Shown here piece by piece: positions 1 through 5,281 of a DNA stretch of 8,333 bases (position 1 is its first letter; every line of letters begins with the position of its first letter). The position numbers were made by a program, and so were the translations under genes. The notes below the pieces were generated by a model. The model had not been told where the DNA came from and made no database searches. It was given only the letters and a program-made list of their open reading frames with translations. This DNA is from Desulfobacterales bacterium (GTDB lineage Bacteria; Desulfobacterota; DSM-4660; Desulfatiglandales; B25-G16), in assembly GCA_013375335.1 (NCBI GenBank), contig JABXJZ010000053.1:1-8333 (forward strand). Reading direction: 5' to 3'.

Positions 1-978
1 ATTTTCAGCAAAGGATTTTTTCAGAGTCGGACGTCCGCTACAATCTCTGCATCACTTCTGACCCTTGATTTCATGCATTTCACGATGGGTAGGATCGCAA
101 CGACTGAGGCCTTCGCCATCTTCTTCAATTTAGTTTCATGCTTTTTCTTCTACATCAATTATCGCAGCCTAAGAGAGGATGGAGTAGTCAATAAATTTGC
201 CATCTTCTTGGGCTCATTGTCATTCTCTCTAGCGTTCTCGACCAAATGGTACACATTTTTCGGGTTGGTTTCTCAGATGTTCCTAATACTCATGCTCTAT
301 CTCAATGCGGGAAAAAGAGGGAATCAGACTAATAAGATTCGAAATCTACTCCTCGAGTTGATGCCCATTCTGTTGGTTTCTTTCTTTGTGAGTGTTGCCG
401 TCTATTTTTCAACATACATCCCGTATGTGCTTCAGGGTCATAGTCTAAAAGATGTCTATGATCTCCAGTGGAGGATGCTCGGGTACCACTCCCAGTTGGA
501 GGTGACCCATCCCTACTCCTCTCCCTGGTGGTCTTGGCCGTTCAACGTCCGTCCTCTTTGGCTCACAGTCGATTATCTGCCTGGAGGAACTGTATCGACG
601 GTGGTGGCGATGGGGAACCCCCTGATATGGTGGGCTGGGGCCGTGTCCGCCATCCTTATCGCCGGTCAGGCATTGAAGGAGGGGGACCATGATCGCATCT
701 ATCTAACAGCCACCCTCCTACTCCAATGGCTGCCCTTTGCCCTGATGAGCCGATGCCTTTTCATCTACCACTTTTACTTAACCGTGCCCATCATGGTTTT
801 AATGATAACCCTGTACCTAGACGAGTCCTGGAGAATTCGATCAAGAAGAAGACTCGTTATCGTATACCTGATCGCCGTAGCCGTCTCCTTCGCCATCTTT
901 TACCCAGTCATATCCGGGCATCCCATCCCTGATCAGTATCGACGATTTCTGAGGTGGCTACCCAGTTGGGTCTTCTAG
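1..978 (+). CDS. PMT/GT39-like membrane glycosyltransferase, 3' part (5' end outside window)
   Basis: The frame is open from base 1, so the gene starts upstream; 325 residues are visible before TAG. An internal ATG at 73 gives an apparent start but lies inside a conserved family motif, DFMHFTMGRIATTE (bases 67-108). This matches the loop of dolichyl-phosphate-mannose protein mannosyltransferases that normally reads D-x-x-H-x-x-x-x-R-I-A-x-x-D/E, so 73 is not the true start. A second signature, HPYSSPWWSWP (508-540), and the later SRCLFIYHFY stretch resemble the C-terminal four-helix part of the PMT family. Several hydrophobic helices alternate with short charged loops. Known role of the family: transfer of a sugar from a polyprenyl-phosphate donor on the outer membrane face to protein or glycolipid. 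The acceptor and sugar cannot be read here. It overlaps the next gene, a lipid-linked sugar synthase type, which supports a joint glycosylation role. Family call fairly sure; exact activity unknown. Confidence 0.85.
   Translation: MFSKGFFQSRTSATISASLLTLDFMHFTMGRIATTEAFAIFFNLVSCFFFYINYRSLREDGVVNKFAIFLGSLSFSLAFSTKWYTFFGLVSQMFLILMLYLNAGKRGNQTNKIRNLLLELMPILLVSFFVSVAVYFSTYIPYVLQGHSLKDVYDLQWRMLGYHSQLEVTHPYSSPWWSWPFNVRPLWLTVDYLPGGTVSTVVAMGNPLIWWAGAVSAILIAGQALKEGDHDRIYLTATLLLQWLPFALMSRCLFIYHFYLTVPIMVLMITLYLDESWRIRSRRRLVIVYLIAVAVSFAIFYPVISGHPIPDQYRRFLRWLPSWVF
951..956 (+). promoter_or_regulatory. Candidate ribosome binding site GAGGTG inside the upstream gene
   Basis: GAGGTG matches the archaeal Shine-Dalgarno core. 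It overlaps the GTG at 954 and therefore cannot serve that codon, but it sits nine bases before the in-frame TTG at 966. It argues for TTG 966 as the real start of the family 2 glycosyltransferase. The case is not closed, because coupled reinitiation from the overlapping stop codon could also use GTG 954. Confidence 0.4.
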
Positions 979-1712
979 AAGGGCGGCGAGGTCGTGAGTG
1001 GAAGGTCACAGTAGTCTTGCCAGCTCACAACGAAGTCAGAGGTCTTAGGAGGGCAGTTGAGGAGACGGTAGAATTCCTGGAGAGCATTAATCAGGACTTC
1101 GAGATCTTGATCGCAGAGGACGGGAGCACAGACGGTACTGCGGATGTCGCGAGAGGCATAGCTGACTCCAACCTCAAGGTTAATTGGATTCATTATGACA
1201 TGCGGCTTGGGCGGGGGAGGGCCCTCACAGAGGCCTTCAAGAAATCCTCTGGGTCGGTGTTGGTCTACATGGACGTCGATCTCTCCACCGAGGTCAGGTT
1301 CCTCAAGCCCCTAATCCAGGCAATAATAGATGGGTACGACGTCGCGACAGGCTCAAGGGGGATAGCAGAAAGCCTGGTTTCCAGGTCACTCAAGAGGGCC
1401 GTAGCTTCACAGCTCTACAACAATCTGGTCAGGCTGCTTCTCGACTCCAACCTTCAGGACCACCAGTGCGGCTTCAAGGCCTTCAACAGGGAGAGTTACC
1501 TCAGGATCATCGACAAGGTGCAAGCGAAGCACTGGTTCTGGGATACAGAGATCCTCGTTCTTGCCACCAGAATGGGCCTGAGAGTCAAGGAGGTCCCGGT
1601 GGTCTGGAAGGAGGGTGAAAAGACCGAGGTCAACCTTATGAGGGACTTCATCAGAATGGGCCTCCAAATTCTGAAACTATGGTGGAGGCTCGATATCGGC
1701 TCGCTCAGGTAA
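954..1712 (+). CDS. Family 2 glycosyltransferase, dolichyl/polyprenyl-phosphate sugar synthase type
   Basis: A soluble GT-A fold enzyme of up to 252 residues. Visible motifs are VVLPAHNE (residues 20-27), EDGSTDGT (55-62) for nucleotide-sugar binding, the metal-binding DVDLST (107-112), GSR (133-135), DHQCGFKAF (169-177) and WFWDTEIL (194-201), followed by EVPVVW. DxDLST plus QCGFKAF is typical of the ALG5/dolichyl-phosphate glucose or mannose synthase group, which moves a sugar from UDP- or GDP-sugar to dolichyl phosphate on the cytoplasmic face. No C-terminal membrane helices are present, so it is the single-domain form. It starts within the last 25 bases of the GT39-like gene, suggesting translational coupling and a shared pathway. 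The start is uncertain: GTG 954 is the longest reading, but TTG 966 has GAGGTG (951-956) nine bases upstream and would give 248 residues. The donor sugar cannot be told from sequence alone. Confidence 0.9.
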   Translation: MATQLGLLEGRRGREWKVTVVLPAHNEVRGLRRAVEETVEFLESINQDFEILIAEDGSTDGTADVARGIADSNLKVNWIHYDMRLGRGRALTEAFKKSSGSVLVYMDVDLSTEVRFLKPLIQAIIDGYDVATGSRGIAESLVSRSLKRAVASQLYNNLVRLLLDSNLQDHQCGFKAFNRESYLRIIDKVQAKHWFWDTEILVLATRMGLRVKEVPVVWKEGEKTEVNLMRDFIRMGLQILKLWWRLDIGSLR

Positions 1713-1756
1713 TCATAAGACCTTTTCCCGTCGTAATTTAGCTCGATGTTGAAGGG

Positions 1757-1820
1757 AAAATTATTTTATTGTGAAGGATAATCCAAGGAACAAAGCTTCA
1801 GGAGTTTTCGATTGGAGGAT
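1757..1820 (+). promoter_or_regulatory. Probable promoter and ribosome binding site of the first racemase-family gene
   Basis: The 116-base gap after the glycosyltransferase is AT-rich and contains a TATA-like stretch, TTATTTTA (1761-1768), after a purine-rich AAGGGAAAA that could serve as a BRE. An archaeal start about 26 bases downstream would fall near 1790 and leave a leader of about 40 bases. GGAGGAT (1814-1820) is a strong Shine-Dalgarno site eight bases before ATG 1829 and fixes that start. A short CCTTTTCCC run (1721-1729) might be a weak terminator of the glycosylation genes. Confidence 0.5.
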
Positions 1821-1828
1821 AATTAGGG

Positions 1829-2560
1829 ATGAAATTGAGGATTCTATTCATCGGTGGGAATGACGAGTGGTTCGAGAAGATCGCGGAGCCCGACACAGTC
1901 GTTGAGACGACTTGGTTCGATCAGAGACTTGAGCACCTGGAGTACGAGTTCTACGAGCACATCGCCATACACAACATCATAGAACAATCAGTGGCAGCAG
2001 AAAAGGACGGATTCGATGCCATAGTGATAGGTTGCTTCTACGACCCAGGGCTGAGGGAGGTGCGGGAACTCGTGAAGATACCCGTCGTTGGCGTCTGCGA
2101 GGCGAGTCTACACGTTGCCTCGATGCTCAGCGCGGGCAAGTTCTCCATCCTCGTCGGGCGGAGGAAGTGGATACCAAAGATGGCGGACAACGCCAAGATA
2201 TACGGTCTTGATTCTAGGATCGCATCGTGGCGAGTCTTGGGCCTTACGGTGCCAGATATGACGGACAAGGAGAAGACGCAGGTGGCAATACTTCGCGAGG
2301 CGAAGGCGGCGGTTGAAGAGGACGGGGCGGAGGTCGTATGCTTGGGTTGTACCGGAATGGCTGGACAGGCTACGAGGGCCCAGGAAGAGCTGGGTGTGCC
2401 TGTACTCGACCCCGTCCTCATAGGCTTGAAGATGGCCGAGATCCAAGCCATCCTGAGTAAGAGGTTCGGGATATCCCACAGCAAAATAGGAGGATACGAA
2501 GCACCGCCCAAAGAGGAGTTTACGAAGATTTATGAGAGCGTCTACGGGAAAGCTCCCTAG
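1829..2560 (+). CDS. Asp/Glu/hydantoin racemase family protein, copy 1
   Basis: 243 residues, a normal length for the hydantoin racemase/Asp-Glu racemase family. Known members use two cysteines as paired acid/base to invert the alpha carbon of amino acids, hydantoins or related acids. Both are visible: Cys69 in GCFYDPGLRE and Cys174 in LGCTGM. Other family landmarks are CEASLH (90-95), KFSILVGRRKW (104-114), YGLDSRIASWRVL (125-137), GVPVLDPV near 189-196 and a C-terminal GGYEAPP. There is no signal peptide, so it is cytoplasmic. ATG 1829 is supported by GGAGGAT eight bases upstream and by colinearity with the next gene's protein. No hydantoinase or carbamoylase is nearby, so a hydantoin substrate is unproven; amino acid racemase, maleate isomerase-like or arylmalonate decarboxylase-like chemistry is also possible within this fold. 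It stands alone between flanking AT-rich gaps rather than tightly coupled to its paralogue. Confidence 0.88.
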   Translation: MKLRILFIGGNDEWFEKIAEPDTVVETTWFDQRLEHLEYEFYEHIAIHNIIEQSVAAEKDGFDAIVIGCFYDPGLREVRELVKIPVVGVCEASLHVASMLSAGKFSILVGRRKWIPKMADNAKIYGLDSRIASWRVLGLTVPDMTDKEKTQVAILREAKAAVEEDGAEVVCLGCTGMAGQATRAQEELGVPVLDPVLIGLKMAEIQAILSKRFGISHSKIGGYEAPPKEEFTKIYESVYGKAP

Positions 2561-2596
2561 CTAGTAAGGAGTTATGCCCTAATAACATTCTAATCA

Positions 2597-2606
2597 TTTT
2601 TCTTTT
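2597..2606 (+). terminator. T-tract terminator after racemase copy 1
   Basis: Two T runs (five T, a C, four T) lie 36 bases after the stop codon, in an AT-rich gap without an obvious stem-loop. This fits archaeal intrinsic termination, which needs only U-rich tracts. It precedes a separate candidate promoter for the second copy. Confidence 0.45.
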
Positions 2607-2645
2607 CAATTGTTATTACCAACACCAAAATGGACTCAGAATGTA

Positions 2646-2683
2646 CTTATTAATACTGAATTATAATCCATAGGGATCGGTGG
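2646..2683 (+). promoter_or_regulatory. Candidate promoter and weak ribosome binding site of racemase copy 2
   Basis: TTATTAATA (2647-2655) and TTATAAT (2661-2667) are TATA-like elements in the 130-base gap between the paralogues. The first would place initiation near 2677 and give a leader of about 14 bases; the second would put it almost at the start codon. GGTGG (2679-2683) is a partial Shine-Dalgarno site seven bases before GTG 2691. The differing leader from copy 1 suggests separate expression of the two copies. Confidence 0.4.
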
Positions 2684-2690
2684 CAGAAAA

Positions 2691-3422
2691 GTGCAAATAA
2701 AGATCCTTTTCATGAGGGGAGATAAAGAGTGGCTCCAGGAGATCGCCGAAGATTTCACCAGGGTCGATGTGCTCAACGTCGTTACTGGCACACCACACCT
2801 CGAATACGAGTTTTACGAGCACATAGCTATTCACAAGCTGTTGGAACATTGCGTCAAGGCTGAGAGGGATGGGTACGACGGCATAGCGCTTAACTGCTTC
2901 TACGACCCTGGCCTGAGGGAAGCCCGAGAGCTCGTAAGAATCCCTGTCTCAGCTCCGTGTGAATCCAGCCTTCACGTAGCTTCCATGCTGAGCGCTGGGA
3001 AGTTCTCCATCCTCATCGGGCGGAGGAAGTGGATGCCGAAGATGAAGGATAATGCAAGGAACTATGGTTTCGAATCTAAGATAGCCTCTTGGCGAATACT
3101 GGACCTGACCGTTCCTGAGATGAAGGATATGGAGAAGACGGAGGCGGCCATCCTAAGGGAGGCTAAGGCTGCTGTAGAGGAAGACATGGCTGAGTGCATA
3201 GTCCTTGGCTGCACCGGCATGGTGAGACAGGCCGAAAGGGTTCAGAAGGTGCTCGGGGTTCCCGTGCTCGACCCTGTCATAATGACAACGAAGATGGCTG
3301 AGATTAGGGCGTTACTTTGGAAGAGGTTCGGAGTTTCACACAGCAAAGTGGGCGGCTACGAGGCACCCCCATCGGATGAGTTCACGTCGATCTTCACGAA
3401 ATTCTACGGATTTCCACCATAA
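2691..3422 (+). CDS. Asp/Glu/hydantoin racemase family protein, copy 2
   Basis: 243 residues, aligning to the preceding gene's protein without a gap; I count 159 identical positions (about 65%). Both putative catalytic cysteines are kept: Cys69 in NCFYDPGLRE and Cys174 in LGCTGM. The GRRKW and GGYEAPP landmarks are also kept. GTG 2691 is chosen because it aligns with the first residue of copy 1; the in-frame ATG at 2712 would remove the first beta strand. The least conserved part is residues 21-35 (two identities), while the cysteine regions and C-terminus are strongly conserved, so fold and chemistry are probably shared while substrate choice may differ. Cytoplasmic, no signal peptide. It ends facing the convergent propeller gene. 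The family is sure; the substrate is not known. Confidence 0.88.
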   Translation: MQIKILFMRGDKEWLQEIAEDFTRVDVLNVVTGTPHLEYEFYEHIAIHKLLEHCVKAERDGYDGIALNCFYDPGLREARELVRIPVSAPCESSLHVASMLSAGKFSILIGRRKWMPKMKDNARNYGFESKIASWRILDLTVPEMKDMEKTEAAILREAKAAVEEDMAECIVLGCTGMVRQAERVQKVLGVPVLDPVIMTTKMAEIRALLWKRFGVSHSKVGGYEAPPSDEFTSIFTKFYGFPP

Positions 3423-3423
3423 C

Positions 3424-3472
3424 TTTTTAACAGGCGCCTTTATTCAATTATTTTCTTTAATGAAATGAAAAA
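3424..3472. terminator. Shared terminator region between convergent genes
   Basis: The 66-base gap between the convergent stop codons holds CTTTTT (3423-3428) and TTTTCTTT (3451-3458) for the + strand. GAAAAAG (3467-3473) reads CTTTTTC on the - strand. These T tracts in both directions fit a two-way archaeal terminator separating the racemase and propeller transcripts. A small GGCGCC palindrome (3433-3438) is present, but it is too short to be a convincing stem. Confidence 0.45.
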
Positions 3473-3488
3473 GTCCTAGTCACTAACG

Positions 3489-5096
3489 TCAAACCATAGA
3501 CCTTAGGACCTTAGAAATAATCAAATCAATGACAAAGACGCCTATTATCGCTCCAAGGGGTCCGAATATCACTCCAATTTTCAATCCGTCAAATACATAA
3601 GAAAGTGTCAACTGTACGACGTTTCTCTCATCGCCACCGAACCAAATAAAGAGGCCTATTAGATATCCTGCCGCTCCAGACCCGAAACAGCCTAAATAGC
3701 AGCCAGAGACAAAGGATGTGACGCTCTTGCCTCGTTGGCCGATTAGGCTTCCTAAGGCGGAACCCAAGCCGCACACTAAAACTGCTTTGCTCATATCTTT
3801 GGTTATTAAGTAGCCCATCAGCGTGCCTGTTAGATACCCAAGTGACAATGCAAGATAATCGCTTCTGTTTATTTGGGTAAAACCATTTCTTACTCTTTTC
3901 AAAACGATTGAGGAGAGGACCCCAATCCCGATGAAAAAGACAGCGGCCAAGCCTATCCTCGAACCGGGAATCATCTCCGTTATTTGAGTGTTAGAGAGGA
4001 GGTGAACCTTGTCTGAAGCTGCCACGAAAATGTACTCCCCTTTTCGAGTCAAGGCAATTAATGGCTCTTGGTCTTGCGCGTTGAACCTCCACAATGGTGC
4101 AGGGCGAGGGAGGTAGTAGAGATAGATCTCCCCTTCATGGTTTGATGCCGTCACGAATGAGCCAAAAGGGGAGAATAGAATCGATCGTATTCGGTCGGGA
4201 AAATTGAAGGCTGCCTCACGGATGGCATCCTCCTCGTAATGGACGATGACCGCAGTGCCATCTTCTTTATCTGCGATTACGTCTTGCCCATTGTAGGAGA
4301 TGTGGGTGGTCCGAACGGGGCTATCAACTTGGCTGTGGTAGATGCTCTCTCCTTCTTCTGTAGACAATAAGTAGATGTGGCCTTTCCCTTCTTCAGACAC
4401 TCCCCCTGCCACTACGAACTTGCTATCGAATGATACAGCTATCGATGCAATCCTCGTTTTGGTTGGATAAGACCATATGGGGTTCGGGGTTCCTAATTTG
4501 AACAATCTCATGTTGCCGTTAGAGTCCCCGGTAGCTATCAATGAGCCGTCCTCAGAGATGGTGGTAACTACATCCTCGGCCCCTGTTCTGTACTCCCACA
4601 ACTTCTCACCATTCTTCGAGAGAAGAACTATGCTCCCCCCACTGGAACCCACGACATAGACAAGTGAGGGAATTCCACCTGTGGAGTAAATGCCCCCCAA
4701 CTTGCCTGCAGGTAGATTATACGTCCACAATGGTTGAACTCTTCCCTCCCTCAAACGGGGAGTTCGGGAGAACAGGGAGAACTTGTCGTTAGCATCTAGA
4801 GCGACGACGAAATCGCCCGTGGCCGTCATCTTTGTGGTTAGTATGCTGAATTTTCCGTCATACCTCCACACGGGAGTGGACCTGCCTCTTGGTACCAGAG
4901 ATATCGAGCCGTTGATGTCTCCAATACCGAGATGTGAACCTGTGGATGTGATGTCAATGCATGTAATCTTGTTGTTGCTCTGGTAGGTCCATATCTGCTT
5001 CTTTGTTCTGTAAGTATATTTTATGATGTAAAAACCCAGAGAGGCTTCAATTATTAGAAAGAGTATTATAACCAGATGTATCCGCCGGATACTCAT
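3489..5096 (-). CDS. Membrane-anchored beta-propeller protein with glycine-rich C-terminal membrane domain, function unknown
   Basis: 535 residues; I do not recognise a named family. An N-terminal helix (about 7-26) follows RRIH, so the N-terminus should face the cytoplasm and act as an uncleaved anchor. Residues 36-370 form about eight repeats of 37-47 residues, most starting with W-x-Y or a relative (Trp36, 78, 124, 167, 208, 336; Tyr253 and Phe298 in degenerate copies). Each is followed by a strand, a D-G or N-G turn and a hydrophobic strand, as in PQQ-like/WD40-like propellers. A helix near 381-399 is followed by KRVRNGF, consistent with return to the cytoplasm, so the propeller should be external. 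Four more hydrophobic, glycine-rich segments follow (about 413-431, 436-454, 460-483, 500-528). It is divergent from the ABC binding-protein gene and convergent with the racemases. It could be a surface sensor, scaffold or binding protein. No catalytic residues are evident. Confidence 0.75.
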   Translation of the reverse strand: MSIRRIHLVIILFLIIEASLGFYIIKYTYRTKKQIWTYQSNNKITCIDITSTGSHLGIGDINGSISLVPRGRSTPVWRYDGKFSILTTKMTATGDFVVALDANDKFSLFSRTPRLREGRVQPLWTYNLPAGKLGGIYSTGGIPSLVYVVGSSGGSIVLLSKNGEKLWEYRTGAEDVVTTISEDGSLIATGDSNGNMRLFKLGTPNPIWSYPTKTRIASIAVSFDSKFVVAGGVSEEGKGHIYLLSTEEGESIYHSQVDSPVRTTHISYNGQDVIADKEDGTAVIVHYEEDAIREAAFNFPDRIRSILFSPFGSFVTASNHEGEIYLYYLPRPAPLWRFNAQDQEPLIALTRKGEYIFVAASDKVHLLSNTQITEMIPGSRIGLAAVFFIGIGVLSSIVLKRVRNGFTQINRSDYLALSLGYLTGTLMGYLITKDMSKAVLVCGLGSALGSLIGQRGKSVTSFVSGCYLGCFGSGAAGYLIGLFIWFGGDERNVVQLTLSYVFDGLKIGVIFGPLGAIIGVFVIDLIISKVLRSMV

Positions 5097-5112
5097 ATAA
5101 TCAAGTACCTAC

Positions 5113-5131
5113 TAAATAAACATGTAAAAAA
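5113..5131 (-). promoter_or_regulatory. Candidate promoter of the propeller gene (leaderless or short leader)
   Basis: Read on the - strand, TTTTTTACAT (5131-5122) and TTTATTTA (5120-5113) are TATA-like and end about 17-26 bases before ATG 5096. The upstream one would put initiation near 5100, leaving a leader of only a few bases. No strong Shine-Dalgarno site precedes the ATG; AGGT (5110-5107) ten bases away is weak. A leaderless mRNA is therefore likely, though not shown. Confidence 0.4.
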
Positions 5132-5241
5132 GGATTCGGGTATGAACATTAGATGAAGAACTTTAGAGTCAAATTATGTATATAGAAATTAAAATAAAAA
5201 TTTTTAAGTTAGTCTTTTTAGGAGGATTTAACTATTTTCTC

Positions 5242-5257
5242 TATAAAAACTTTTATA
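5242..5257. promoter_or_regulatory. Palindromic TATA element in the divergent promoter region
   Basis: TATAAAAACTTTTATA is a perfect seven-base inverted repeat with a two-base centre (AC). The right half, TTTTATA (5251-5257), is centred 28 bases before GTG 5282, the normal archaeal TATA spacing for starting transcription at or within two bases of that GTG. The binding-protein gene has no Shine-Dalgarno site, so its mRNA is probably leaderless. The left half reads TTTTATA on the - strand and could start transcription towards the propeller gene near 5218, with a leader of about 120 bases. It may be a two-way promoter or also an operator. The rest of 5097-5281 is AT-rich with no gene seen. Confidence 0.55.
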
Positions 5258-5281
5258 CATAGTGAGTTAATAGCAAAGCCG

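Noticed and set aside
73..978. ATG 73 as the true start of the PMT/GT39-like protein.
   Set aside because: The frame is open to base 1 and the conserved Asp of the family motif (codon 67-69) lies before ATG 73, so the gene is cut by the window edge.
2038..2511. Long open frame of 157 codons on the - strand, opposite racemase copy 1.
   Set aside because: It lies fully antisense to a well-supported gene, its translation has no recognisable motif or matching upstream signals, and the second copy has no equivalent long antisense frame. It is a by-product of codon bias.
1829..3422. Glutamate racemase (MurI) for peptidoglycan synthesis.
   Set aside because: The cysteine contexts GCFYDPGL and LGCTGM and the YGLDSRIAS motif fit the hydantoin racemase branch better. 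The window looks archaeal, with no peptidoglycan genes.
5221..5227. GGAGGAT, a perfect Shine-Dalgarno-like site in the divergent gap.
   Set aside because: No ATG, GTG or TTG follows at usable distance, and it lies upstream of the predicted transcription start of the binding-protein gene. Probably chance or a remnant.
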